From Oscillospiraceae bacterium (lineage in GTDB: Bacteria; Bacillota; Clostridia; Oscillospirales; Ruminococcaceae), in the NCBI GenBank assembly GCA_021201135.1, contig JAJQGT010000006.1, forward strand, positions 409,254 through 473,253: DNA of 64,000 bases. The letters are read 5' to 3'. The translations under genes were made by a program, and so were the position numbers. Shown here in pieces: positions 9,401-16,314 of this stretch. Numbering within the stretch: position 1 is the stretch's first letter; each line of letters starts with the position of its first letter. The notes beneath the pieces were generated by a model, which saw only the letters and a list, made by a program, of their open reading frames with translations, made no database searches and was not told the DNA's origin.

Positions 9401-9588
9401 ATAGCACCTGTTCCGGAAATTGTTAGTACTCCGTCAGACGTGAGTGACCAACTTAGGTTGCTTCCATCTGCTCCGAATGTACCTGAATCAACAACCGTAA
9501 CATCATCCGCCACCGTGACCATGCCAAGCATACTCACCGCCAGTACCAATGCTGTGACGACCGCCAAAACCTTCCTTAATTTCTTCAC
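6487..9588 (-). CDS. BspA-like leucine-rich cell-wall protein, NPTTG sortase anchor
   Basis: 1033 aa from GTG with GGAGGA 6 nt upstream. A signal peptide (residues 1-27) is followed by LRR_5/BspA-type repeats to about 420 (ITVSEDNKYYLDVDGVLFNKDG occurs in two versions). Then come a divergent InlB B-like repeat near 430-510, a beta-rich domain near 510-630 resembling a carbohydrate-binding module, and three more B-like repeats to about 880. The tail has a Thr-rich linker (TTTTTTPTTTTTTTTT), an acidic stretch, NPTTG at 1008-1012, a hydrophobic segment and SSKRK, the order expected of a sortase substrate. BspA relatives bind host proteins or matrix; the ligand here is unknown. The anchor region is shared with the protein at 36277-39066. 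The leader is unusual (see 9589-9745). Confidence 0.9.
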   Translation of the reverse strand: MKKLRKVLAVVTALVLAVSMLGMVTVADDVTVVDSGTFGADGSNLSWSLTSDGVLTISGTGAMEDFSNYRYTGILSDVPWSIYKSSYTADVVVTSVVIEEGVTTIGKGAFYYFTSLSSVSLPDTLLEIHEYAFVETALTSVSIPDSVVSIDAASYVYVDETGSALTSGGAFYCESLTSITVSEDNKYYLDVDGVLFNKDGTELIFYPVGRTGASYAIPDGVTTIADGAFFSCKHLQNISVPSSVTNIGVEAFCSEKIKTVTISEDVSGLSIGKEAFMWSYISSIDIPAGVTNIEESAFRACYNLSSINVDGDNQYYCDIDGILFSKDQTVLLAYSGKSSNVSYAIPNSVVHISEYAFDCASYLATLYIPKTVTSIGYYAFGDSLTFGENLTDVYYYGSESEWNSIDVCVLSSCNTGLYYATIHYNYVPEYEITIDETTNGTVVADVETAAAGDTVTLTVTPDDGYEVSSVTVTDEAGNEVTLADDYTFTMPENDVTVTAVFAEVVEDTAIWTVTRDEWADNGNYASFAFTLSDYCDDADEIVSGDNVTINVTVESDGTYFNGTIGVNTPDDTAEEGYSWASAGTIESTASPDVWTYTVDVASDYAQIQLWWIGSDGSYVSVTDISVTINETEPEPTTYAVTIGEVENGTVTADVDTAEAGDTVTLTVTPDEGYVVSSVTVTDADGNEITVADDYSFTMPENSVTISVVFEAEAVEPTTYTVTVGEAENGTVTADVDTAEAGDTVTLTVTPDEGYVVSSVTVTDADGNEITVADDYSFTMPENNVTVAAVFEEEATDEPTDPSETYTVTVTVTVTGGTVTVDKTEAAEGETVTITITLADGYSVTGVTVVDSYGNTITVTLSGSAYTFTMPSSAVTITPTFEEASTEHTHTYVLSGWNWSSDLNSAVGIFYCSSCGGRTVIPATITSSYSNGVPTKIASIYYNGVWYSDSQIDISSLSSTTTTTTPTTTTTTTTTEETITVSDPIEDTNTKTEDEGETVSEPEVSAETNPTTGVALSLVPLAIAALAIVSSKRK
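7251..7686 (-). repeat. near-identical tandem B-repeat duplication inside the BspA-like gene
   Basis: Segments 7251-7443 and 7494-7686 are nearly the same over about 193 bp, with a 243-bp (81-codon) period. By eye only about one base in fifteen differs. A more diverged copy lies near 8110-8290. The two close copies encode GDTVTLTVTPDEGYVVSSVT-type units and point to recent duplication or gene conversion. Confidence 0.85.
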
Positions 9589-9594
9589 AATAAA

Positions 9595-9619
9595 TCCTCC
9601 TCGGTTGTGCCAAGGAGGA
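9595..9619 (-). promoter_or_regulatory. Shine-Dalgarno-sequestering hairpin of the first BspA-like gene
   Basis: The leader folds as UCCUCCUUGG - CACAA - CCGAGGAGGA: a 10-bp stem with one G-U pair. It buries the whole GGAGGA ribosome site lying 6 nt before GTG at 9588. A similar hairpin precedes the other BspA-like gene at 39077-39100. Confidence 0.65.
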
Positions 9620-9631
9620 CAAAATACAGAT

Positions 9632-9665
9632 AAAAAACCCCCACAGCACTGTTTAGTGTCGGAGG
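9632..9665 (-). terminator. intrinsic terminator inside the BspA-like leader
   Basis: CCTCC (9661-9665) pairs with GGGGG (9638-9642), with ACT/AGT pairing near the loop, followed by six T on the reverse strand. It lies about 45 nt before the start codon, so it would stop transcription before the gene. Confidence 0.6.
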
Positions 9666-9751
9666 TTGAAAATTGGGCGTACGAAAGGTACTACCCCCCC
9701 GCATCGATTTTTGTGATTAAGTATCCGACAGGATGCTCAACCTATGTTAAA

Positions 9752-9780
9752 ATTGTAGCATAATTAATCCCGGTTGTCAA
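9752..9780 (-). promoter_or_regulatory. sigma-A promoter for the first BspA-like gene
   Basis: TTGACA, 17 bp, TACAAT. The promoter of the other BspA-like gene has exactly the same boxes and spacing. Confidence 0.75.
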
Positions 9781-9819
9781 TAGCTTTTTATAGATATTTT
9801 GAATTTTTTTGCGGACAGG

Positions 9820-9848
9820 TTGAAATCGGGTCGGAAATCACTTATAAT
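9820..9848 (+). promoter_or_regulatory. sigma-A promoter for the GH27 gene
   Basis: TTGAAA, 17 bp, TATAAT. The start is predicted near 9855, about 27 nt before the ATG. Confidence 0.75.
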
Positions 9849-9881
9849 AGCTTCGAAGACATTTTCACTTGGAGGCATATT

Positions 9882-11141
9882 ATGATTACAGCAAAATACC
9901 CGCCTATGGGGTGGAACAGTTGGGACTGCTACGGCGCGGCGGTTGACGAGAAGACCGTTCGGGCTAATGCGGACTATATGGCGAAGAATCTTAAGGAATA
10001 CGGTTGGGAGTATATCGTCGTTGACATCGAGTGGTATCAGCCGACGGTCACGACGCACGAGTATCTGCCGTTTGCGGAGCTCGTTATGGACGAATACGGC
10101 AGACTTTTGCCGGCGGAGAACCGGTTCCCTTCCGCAAAGGGCGGCAAGGGCTTTGCGCCGCTGGCGGAGTATGTCCATGAGCTCGGGCTCAAGTTCGGAA
10201 TCCACATTATGAGAGGAATCCCGAGGCAGGCGGTTCACGAAAACTGCCCGGTTCTCGGAAGCGAGTTCACCGCCCGTCAGGTTGCCGAATACAACGACGT
10301 CTGCGAGTGGAACCCGGATATGTACGGGCTCAAGTACGACTGCAAGGGCGCCGCAGACTATTACAACAGCATTTTCAGGCTATATGCCGAGTGGGGCGTG
10401 GACTTCGTCAAGGTCGACGACATCTGCCGCAACAACGACAACGAGGGCGAAATCATGCTCATTGCTGACGCTATCAGAAACAGCGGCAAAGAGATGGTCC
10501 TGAGCCTTTCACCGGGACCGGCAAAGGTTTCGCAGGCGGAGTTCCTCAAAAAATACGCCAACATGTGGCGCATCACCGACGACTTCTGGGACAAGTGGGA
10601 GCTTCTTTACGCGATGTTTGAGCGTGCCGAAGCTTGGTGCAACCATGCGGGACCGGGGCACTTCCCCGACTGCGACATGTTGCCGATCGGTCCCATCAAT
10701 CAGGTCTATTCGAAGGACAACCGCACCAATTTCACCCGTAACGAACAGAAGACGATGATGTCGCTATGGTGCATGGTGCGCTCTCCCCTGATGATTGGCG
10801 GCGAGATGAACGGGTTTGATGACTTCACTCTGTCGCTTGTCAAGAACCGCGAGCTCCTCGAAATTGAGAAGACGACCTTCTGTGCCCACATGTTCGAGAG
10901 GAAGGACGTTGACGGTTGCGAGACGATAACGTGGTTCGCCCCGAGGGTTGACGGAAGCGGCTGTTACCTCGCCCTCTTCAATGCCGGTGAGAAGCCTGCC
11001 CGAATCAGCGTCCCCTTAGATTCCATCGGCATAAGTGTGACAAAAGCCTACGACATCTGGGAGAAGACAACCGAGGACGTCAAGGACGTTGTTTCGGGAG
11101 TCGTGAATCCGCATGGGGTCAAGCTTGTAAAGCTGAGTTGA
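9882..11141 (+). CDS. GH27-family alpha-galactosidase
   Basis: 419 aa from the ATG at 9882, chosen because GGAGG lies 6 nt upstream and a promoter sits just before it; a longer reading from 9774 would include the promoter. PPMGWNSWDCYG at residues 7-18 is the clan GH-D N-terminal signature. WGVDFVKVDDIC places the nucleophile at Asp179 and MWRITDDFWD holds the acid/base Asp near 233-234. The Cys-rich context (CEWNPDMYGLKYDC) and WCMVRSPLMIGG also fit GH27. Retaining enzymes of this family release alpha-galactose (or alpha-N-acetylgalactosamine) from oligosaccharides. No signal peptide is present, so the substrate is probably imported. The gene is divergent from the BspA-like gene and ends in its own terminator. 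Confidence 0.88.
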   Translation: MITAKYPPMGWNSWDCYGAAVDEKTVRANADYMAKNLKEYGWEYIVVDIEWYQPTVTTHEYLPFAELVMDEYGRLLPAENRFPSAKGGKGFAPLAEYVHELGLKFGIHIMRGIPRQAVHENCPVLGSEFTARQVAEYNDVCEWNPDMYGLKYDCKGAADYYNSIFRLYAEWGVDFVKVDDICRNNDNEGEIMLIADAIRNSGKEMVLSLSPGPAKVSQAEFLKKYANMWRITDDFWDKWELLYAMFERAEAWCNHAGPGHFPDCDMLPIGPINQVYSKDNRTNFTRNEQKTMMSLWCMVRSPLMIGGEMNGFDDFTLSLVKNRELLEIEKTTFCAHMFERKDVDGCETITWFAPRVDGSGCYLALFNAGEKPARISVPLDSIGISVTKAYDIWEKTTEDVKDVVSGVVNPHGVKLVKLS

Positions 11142-11146
11142 ATTAA

Positions 11147-11178
11147 AAATCCCGTCCGAATCACTCCGGGCGGGATTT
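11147..11178 (+). terminator. terminator after GH27, possibly bidirectional
   Basis: AAATCCCGTCCG / CGGGCGGGATTT, a 12-bp stem with one G-U pair and a short loop, flanked by A-rich and T-rich sides. Confidence 0.75.
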
Positions 11179-11208
11179 CTTATATATTCTCCTCTTATCT
11201 TTCTTTGA

Positions 11209-12111
11209 TTATTCGGCGGTCACCGTGACGATTTCCGATTCAACACCGGTCGCCTCAATCTTGAAGTCATAGCTTACGCCGGACTTAAGCCCGGTGATGC
11301 TGACCTTCTCCTTAGAAGTAGTCCCCGCAACCTTCCAAATGTCGGAAGAAGAACGCTTCCAATAAACAGTATAGGTCGAATCCTCGACAATCTCGTTCCA
11401 AGAGAGCTTGACCCTCCCGTCAACAGCTTCACCGCTGAGACCATAGGCTTCGCCAAAAGGATGATAAACGGCATTGCTCATTGCCAGGAGCTCATCGCCA
11501 TAGAGCTCTTCATAGCTTGTTTCGCTTGTGTCGTGGGAGCCCATAAGTCTAAGGCGGTAATAGTAACCGTCCTGATACCACAAGTACTCCAAATCCTCAC
11601 TGATTGTGTTTTTGTAGGTAGAGGCTAAATTATAGAAGTAGACAGTAGTTCCGTTGGCTGATTCAAGCACCTTACCTGAATAAACTCCACCCTTGGCGTA
11701 CATTATCGGAGTATCAACGACGATACGTTCAGCCGCTTCGGTGTTGTAGTAGTAGGTAAACTCAAGCGTTATGCCGTCAATCTTGAAATACACATAATAG
11801 AAATATGTGCCTGACATGAACTCAGTTATGTCGTCAAAGGTCAAGCCTTCGGGAAGATACAAGCCTTCAAGCCCCTCGACACAATCATAGCTCTCATAAT
11901 AAACGCCATGGTCTTCATCGGTTTCTCTCAGGTAGTTCCGGTACTCGATAAGTTCACTAAGCGAGTAAAATCTCGGTCCCGGGTCTGCACCGTCATCATA
12001 CAGTTCATCTGTGTTAATGTCGCTCTCGTCCTCATCATCCGCCCAAGCCATCACGGACATCGAAGTGATGAGAAGTAGTCCTGCCAGAAGCATTGCGAGT
12101 AATTTTTTCAT
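11209..12111 (-). CDS. secreted protein with C-terminal fibronectin type III-like domain
   Basis: 300 aa, not recognised as a whole. A clear signal peptide (MKKLLAMLLAGLLLITSMSV, cleaved near AWA) is followed by an acidic stretch DDEDESDINTDE. The middle part, about 45-215, is rich in Tyr and Glu and looks beta-rich. Residues from about 220 to the end (GLSGEAVDGRVKLSWN, YTVYWKRSS, ITGLKSGVSYDFKIEA) have the spacing of a fibronectin III module, often seen on secreted clostridial binding proteins. No lipobox, sorting signal or C-terminal membrane segment, so it is probably released. AAGGAG precedes the ATG by about 10 nt. No clear promoter was found. Confidence 0.8.
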   Translation of the reverse strand: MKKLLAMLLAGLLLITSMSVMAWADDEDESDINTDELYDDGADPGPRFYSLSELIEYRNYLRETDEDHGVYYESYDCVEGLEGLYLPEGLTFDDITEFMSGTYFYYVYFKIDGITLEFTYYYNTEAAERIVVDTPIMYAKGGVYSGKVLESANGTTVYFYNLASTYKNTISEDLEYLWYQDGYYYRLRLMGSHDTSETSYEELYGDELLAMSNAVYHPFGEAYGLSGEAVDGRVKLSWNEIVEDSTYTVYWKRSSSDIWKVAGTTSKEKVSITGLKSGVSYDFKIEATGVESEIVTVTAE

Positions 12112-12140
12112 TGTAATTTCTCCTTAATTTTGCAATAAAA

Positions 12141-12178
12141 ATTGCCGTTCTGATTATAATACAAATCAGAACGGCAAA
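12141..12178 (-). terminator. terminator after the MBL-surE-queH operon
   Basis: TTGCCGTTCTGATT / AATCAGAACGGCAA, a 14-bp perfect stem followed on the reverse strand by TTTTTATT. A TATAAT motif lies in the loop but has no -35 box at a usual distance. Confidence 0.8.
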
Positions 12179-12203
12179 TTATTGCACGGAAATAAAAAAT
12201 TTT

Positions 12204-12764
12204 TTATTTTTTCTTCTTACTCAGGTAACGCTCTTCCTCACTGAAGATACAGCCGCAGTATTTTTGCATGTAGTAGCCGGCTTCACGGGCACGCTTCTGC
12301 CCTTCACGGAAATAGGGGCGGAAGTCGCGATAGAGGAAGGCAACATTGTACTTCTCGGCTTTTCTCTCGGCGACTTCACGGATGAGGTCGTGCTTCTGGT
12401 AAGGGCTGATGAGAAGCGAGGTCGAAAAGCTGTCGAAACCGTTTTCGGAGGCATATTTTGCCGCACGATCGAGACGGATGTCATAGCACTTCTCGCACCT
12501 GTCCTCGAGGTCGGGATAGACGAGGCGGACAAATTCACGAAGTCCGTAGTCGTCAACGGTCACAAGAGGCATGTTGACGTTCTGAGCATGCAAAATCAAG
12601 GTGTCACGACGCGCCTTATATTCGGTGTAGGGGTGAATATTCGGGTTGTACCAGAAGCCGGTGACGTCGATGTCCTCAGCCCGAAGGGTCTCAATGCACA
12701 TAAGAGAACAGGGCGCACAGCAGATGTGCAAAAGCGTGTTTCTTCGAAAACGCAGCGTACTCAT
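12204..12764 (-). CDS. queH: epoxyqueuosine reductase QueH
   Basis: 186 aa, the usual length. QueH reduces epoxyqueuosine to queuosine in tRNA, a non-homologous replacement of QueG. The Cys ligands are evident: LLHICCAPC at the N-terminus, DRCEKCYDIRL in the middle and KYCGCIFSE near the end; the family uses these for a 4Fe-4S cluster and a second iron site. The conserved FWYNPNIHPYTEY segment is also typical. The ATG overlaps the surE stop by 4 bp, so it is translationally coupled as last gene of a three-gene operon. A strong terminator follows. Confidence 0.93.
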   Translation of the reverse strand: MSTLRFRRNTLLHICCAPCSLMCIETLRAEDIDVTGFWYNPNIHPYTEYKARRDTLILHAQNVNMPLVTVDDYGLREFVRLVYPDLEDRCEKCYDIRLDRAAKYASENGFDSFSTSLLISPYQKHDLIREVAERKAEKYNVAFLYRDFRPYFREGQKRAREAGYYMQKYCGCIFSEEERYLSKKKK

Positions 12765-13498
12765 TCGAAAACGCCGTCCTTAAGAACGCCGGAGCGAACC
12801 TTGCCGATCGAAATGTAGTTGTTGACGACAGCCAGGGTGTCGCTTCCCTCTCCTGCTTCGAGGCATGGGTCGCCGGTGACGGTGAGGGTAATCGTGCCGT
12901 CGGGATTTTCGGAAGGAACGAACTCGGTGGTGTAGTAGGACTTGCCCTCGGGTCGCCTGTCCTCAAGAATGCCCCTGAGTTCATCAAGCGAGCAACCCGG
13001 GAAATTGACGTTCCAGAGCTCGTACTTCTCAATAGGACGGGAAAGCAAATCTTTTGCGATATCGGCAAGCTTTTCGCGGATAATCTCAAAGTCGCCGTTC
13101 ATACTGTTCGAAAAAGCGATTGCGGGAATGCCTCTGACAAGGGCTTCCTTTGTGGCTCCGATAGTGCCGGAATACATGATGTCGATACCGACATTGTAAC
13201 CGTTGTTGATTCCTGAGAATACGACATCGGGAGCCTCGGGCATTACGTTCATAAGCGCAACCTTGACGCAGTCGGCGGGAGTGCCCGTAATGGAGTATGC
13301 CTTTACGCCTTCAACAGGGAAATCGGTTTCGTGTTTGAGAATCATATCGCCGAAAACGCTGATTCTCTGGGACATGGCAGAGCACTGGGTTGCGGGTGCC
13401 ACCACCCAGACTTCGCCGAGCTCTTTTGCGGCTCTTGCAAGCTCGATAAGTCCTGCGGAGCTGATTCCGTCATCATTTGTAACTAAAATTCGCATCAT
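12761..13498 (-). CDS. surE: 5'/3'-nucleotidase SurE
   Basis: 245 aa. The family start RILVTNDDGISSAG carries the metal-binding Asp pair, followed by VVAPATQCSAMSQRIS and SGINNGYNVG, which supply the Ser and Asn ligands. GTPADCVKVAL also fits. SurE dephosphorylates nucleoside monophosphates and is linked to stationary-phase survival. Two adjacent Met codons make the exact start ambiguous by one residue. It overlaps both neighbours by 4 bp. Confidence 0.95.
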   Translation of the reverse strand: MMRILVTNDDGISSAGLIELARAAKELGEVWVVAPATQCSAMSQRISVFGDMILKHETDFPVEGVKAYSITGTPADCVKVALMNVMPEAPDVVFSGINNGYNVGIDIMYSGTIGATKEALVRGIPAIAFSNSMNGDFEIIREKLADIAKDLLSRPIEKYELWNVNFPGCSLDELRGILEDRRPEGKSYYTTEFVPSENPDGTITLTVTGDPCLEAGEGSDTLAVVNNYISIGKVRSGVLKDGVFE

Positions 13499-14829
13499 CG
13501 ACGAATCTCCTTTTTATCAAGAAAGATGGTTTGTCCCTCTGTGGGGAGTATGCGGCATCCCGCATTATTGGAATTGACATTCTCGGGTCGCTGGTTGTGG
13601 ATAGGCACCAGGCACTTCGGCGAGACGGTGTCAATCATATGCTTGAGGCACCAGGGGCTGGCGTGACCGCCCAAGCCGAGTTTGACATACTCGATACCGG
13701 CTTTTTCAAGAAGCGCCTGCATCTTCGGGTATGACGGGTCGTAATCTCCGAGCGGATAGCCGTCCATATGAAGATATACTTTGGCAACGCTCGAGAGATC
13801 CAACAGCTCATAAGAGTTGCGATAGGGCATCTGTAGCATATAACCACTCGGGTTTGCAAGGATTTCATCTCTCGAGATGAGCTCCGCTCCGGTTGGGACA
13901 GGTCTTTCGCCTACTGTTTCTGCATAGACGCAGAGCTTATCGTCGGGATAGAATTCGCCGAGATAATCGGCTTGAGCATTGTCGAGAACAAGCTTTCTTT
14001 GGTGCTTTACGCAGAGATTATAGAGATTATGGATTCTGCCGACGTTTCTTTCGTAGGGATTTATAATAATCAGGCTGTGGGAGCCTTCAAGAATCTTGTC
14101 GACTTCCGAAATCAATGTATACTCGGTTCTGGGCTCATCGACGGGCTTTTCAAGAGTGAGCATGTCGAACTCTTCCCAGCTTGCATTTGTTCCTTCGGTT
14201 ATCATTATATCAATTCCGGCTTCGCGGCAGGTCTTGCCAAAGCCCTCGGTATACTCGGGATTGAGACCGTGGAAGCGATAGTCGCCGGTATAGGCGATAT
14301 TGCCGTCGGGAGTTTCGATGATGAAGCCGGTTGCTCCCGTGCAATCGTGGTCGATGGGAAGAACATTCACTTTGATGTCCCCCACTGTGAAATTGTCACC
14401 ATAAGGGATACCGATGCAGTTCTTGTGGGCACGGTATGTAAATTCGCCCTGATTGCAGAGCTTGCGATAGAGTCTTAAGGAATCCTCACTCATATAGACC
14501 GGAATTTCCGGGTCGAGCATATCGAGACCGCCCATGTGGTCGATGTGCATGTGTGAGATGATAAAGAAATGAGGCTTTTCTGTCTTGCCATATGGCACGC
14601 ATCCGATTTTTGATGCGACGCTGTTTTCATAAATTCCATCGGCGGCAGGAAGACGACCGATTCTTACAAAGTCCTCGGGGATATGACCGTCACGGAGTCT
14701 GACATTGCTGTCAATATCGCGCATGACGGTAAAGCCGAAGTCGAACATCATTACAGCTTCTTCGGTCTCTACTTTGATAAATGTTCCGCCGATTACGTTA
14801 AGTCCTTTATAAAATGTTATCTTAGTCAT
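13495..14829 (-). CDS. metallo-beta-lactamase-fold hydrolase, RNase J/beta-CASP-like
   Basis: 444 aa. The zinc-binding motif ISHMHIDHMGG sits near residue 90, followed by IDHDCTGATGF, a TGDYRFHG Asp, and late His motifs GLGGHASPW and LVPIHNQRP. That series matches the beta-CASP/RNase J-like branch rather than glyoxalase-type enzymes, although the sequence is shorter than RNase J (about 555 aa) and lacks its C-terminal domain. A role in RNA or nucleotide processing is plausible next to surE but not shown. First gene of the operon. It has no visible Shine-Dalgarno, and its possible promoter lies 6 nt from the ATG (see 14836-14864). Confidence 0.8.
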   Translation of the reverse strand: MTKITFYKGLNVIGGTFIKVETEEAVMMFDFGFTVMRDIDSNVRLRDGHIPEDFVRIGRLPAADGIYENSVASKIGCVPYGKTEKPHFFIISHMHIDHMGGLDMLDPEIPVYMSEDSLRLYRKLCNQGEFTYRAHKNCIGIPYGDNFTVGDIKVNVLPIDHDCTGATGFIIETPDGNIAYTGDYRFHGLNPEYTEGFGKTCREAGIDIMITEGTNASWEEFDMLTLEKPVDEPRTEYTLISEVDKILEGSHSLIIINPYERNVGRIHNLYNLCVKHQRKLVLDNAQADYLGEFYPDDKLCVYAETVGERPVPTGAELISRDEILANPSGYMLQMPYRNSYELLDLSSVAKVYLHMDGYPLGDYDPSYPKMQALLEKAGIEYVKLGLGGHASPWCLKHMIDTVSPKCLVPIHNQRPENVNSNNAGCRILPTEGQTIFLDKKEIRR

Positions 14830-14835
14830 AGTATG

Positions 14836-14864
14836 AATATCTTTCGGATAAAGTATGGGGTCAA
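14836..14864 (-). promoter_or_regulatory. possible promoter giving a leaderless MBL transcript
   Basis: TTGACC, 17 bp, GATATT. The -10 box ends 6 nt before the ATG at 14829, so transcription would begin at or next to the start codon. GATATT is a weak -10 box, and the -35 box lies against the terminator of the gene upstream. Confidence 0.4.
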
Positions 14865-14896
14865 AAAGGGACTCACCTTTTGCGGCAAGTCCCTTT
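14865..14896 (-). terminator. terminator of the sugar ABC importer operon
   Basis: AAAGGGACT / AGTCCCTTT, 9-bp perfect stem followed by TTTTTG-type sequence, downstream of the binding-protein stop at 14929. Confidence 0.75.
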
Positions 14897-14928
14897 CGTG
14901 CTAATGGTTGTTGTAGACGATTACAGAG

Positions 14929-16224
14929 TTACTGCAAAATTCCGTTTACGAGAGCGGCAAGTTCATCAAGAGCAGTCTGTCCGTCAGCACCTGCAAGAAC
15001 CAATTCCTCGAACTTGGAACCAATGTCGTTACGGACATCGTAGCTTCCATCGAAGTTGAGTGACGAGAAGTAAGCATCCTGCTGAGCGTAGCAAGCCTGA
15101 GCTGCCTCGCTTGAAGCCATGTATTCCTGATACTCGTCAGACTCGAAGCCTGAAGTACGGATAGGCATGTAACCGGTTGCCATAGCCCAGTATACAGTGT
15201 TCTCAGTGTTGGTAAGGAACTTGAGGTATTCCCAAGCAGCAGCCTGCTTGTTAAGGTCAGTGGTGAACATCATTACGTTGGTACCAGCAGTGTTAGCAGC
15301 CTTGGTGGTGTTGCCAGGGAGAGTGGAAACGCCGAGTTCATAGCCTTCGTTCATGGTGATATAGGAAACACCGGTGGAAGAGCCGACATAAGCACCAACG
15401 AGACAGTTGCCAAGAGGTCCGGAGAAGTAGAGGTCCTCACCTACGAGACGAGCATAGCCGTTGTTGTAGAGGTCCATGAGGTAAGTGATAGCCTCGAGTC
15501 CTTCCTCAGTGTCGAACTCTGCACCATCTTCGCTGATGTACTCAGCACCATTCTGGAGAAGGGTTGCTTCGATAAGACCGGCGAGGTCATCATAACCGAG
15601 GGAAACCATACCGAGCTCGCTCTGGAAGGTCTGACCGATGGTGATGAGGTCGTCCCAGGTCTCAGGAGCGGAAAGTCCGAGCTGATCAAAGAGGGTCTTG
15701 TTGTAGAAGTAGAGGTAGGTGGACTTGTTGAAAGGCATACCGCTGATGAAGCCGAACTCGCTGTTTTCATCACGATAGGATTCAAGGATATCCTCATAAT
15801 TCATCTCGTCATAGTCTCTCTCAACATATGCATCAAGATGAACAAGCTTGTCAAGGTAAGATGTGACGTAGTTGTTATAAGCCTGTGAGAGATCGGGAAG
15901 AGTATCGGATGCTGCGCTTGCGGTGAGCTTGGTGGAAAGGTCAGTGTATGCGCCCTGGTTTACAAGGGTAACGGTGATTCCCCACTCGTTGGTTGCATTG
16001 AACTCATCGGTGATGGCAGTGAGAGCTTCTTCCTGCTTGTTCGACATTGCGTGCCAGAAGACGATTTCGCAAGCTTCAATATCTGCGCTATCAATGATCT
16101 GATCAGCTGTCGGAGTGGTGGTGCCGCTACTGTCGTCATCGTTAGATGTGCTGCCACAAGCGGTGAGTATGCTGAGAAGCATCATAGCAGAGAGAAGCAC
16201 GCAAAGAATTCTTTTCATTTTCAT
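14929..16224 (-). CDS. sugar ABC transporter substrate-binding lipoprotein
   Basis: 431 aa, family 1 extracellular solute-binding protein. The N-terminus MKMKRILCVLLSAMMLLSIL leads into lipobox LTACGS, so it is a lipid-anchored receptor. The mature part starts with a Ser/Asp/Thr-rich linker and continues with IVFWHAMSNKQEEALTAI and a DLSQAYNNYV segment typical of maltose/glycerol-3-phosphate-type receptors. It is the last gene of the importer operon, 90 bp after the second permease, with AGGAG before the ATG. Substrate not determinable; nearby GH95, GH27 and GH43 suggest an oligosaccharide. Confidence 0.93.
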   Translation of the reverse strand: MKMKRILCVLLSAMMLLSILTACGSTSNDDDSSGTTTPTADQIIDSADIEACEIVFWHAMSNKQEEALTAITDEFNATNEWGITVTLVNQGAYTDLSTKLTASAASDTLPDLSQAYNNYVTSYLDKLVHLDAYVERDYDEMNYEDILESYRDENSEFGFISGMPFNKSTYLYFYNKTLFDQLGLSAPETWDDLITIGQTFQSELGMVSLGYDDLAGLIEATLLQNGAEYISEDGAEFDTEEGLEAITYLMDLYNNGYARLVGEDLYFSGPLGNCLVGAYVGSSTGVSYITMNEGYELGVSTLPGNTTKAANTAGTNVMMFTTDLNKQAAAWEYLKFLTNTENTVYWAMATGYMPIRTSGFESDEYQEYMASSEAAQACYAQQDAYFSSLNFDGSYDVRNDIGSKFEELVLAGADGQTALDELAALVNGILQ

Positions 16225-16314
16225 GTGATTTTTTCTCCTAACTTAAAGAATTTTTCCTGCCCACGGTATAGGATTCCGGGAGCATCGGTTTATATCGTAG
16301 ACGAGGAATTGCAA

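Larger units (their letters stand above)
9589..9745 (-). promoter_or_regulatory. structured leader with attenuator-like terminator, candidate cis-regulatory RNA
   Basis: The BspA-like transcript should start near 9745. AGGTTGA (9737-9743) can pair with TCAACCT (9663-9669) as a closing helix. Inside lie ATCC/GGAT (9723-9734) and a GTAC-loop-GTAC hairpin flanked by GGG/CCC near 9678-9696. The 3' strand of the closing helix overlaps by 3 nt the arm CCTCC (9661-9665) of a terminator-like hairpin CCTCC...GGGGG followed by TTTTTT (9632-9665). Closing helix and terminator therefore exclude each other at their junction, the layout of a transcriptional riboswitch or attenuator. A second hairpin then covers the ribosome site. 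I could not match the core to a known riboswitch class. Confidence 0.55.

Noticed and set aside
9663-9743. Known riboswitch class for the BspA-like leader (c-di-GMP-I/II, preQ1, purine, THF, T-box)
   Set aside because: The conserved cores of these classes were not found. GGGGGGTAGTACC loosely recalls the T-box GGGTGGTACCGCG but lacks the invariant bases and the Stem I layout. Left as unassigned.
12112-12203. Promoter for the fibronectin-like protein within the upstream hairpin
   Set aside because: TATAAT is present, but the only -35-like TTGCCG is 13 bp away, and the hairpin reads better as the queH terminator. Promoter left unassigned.
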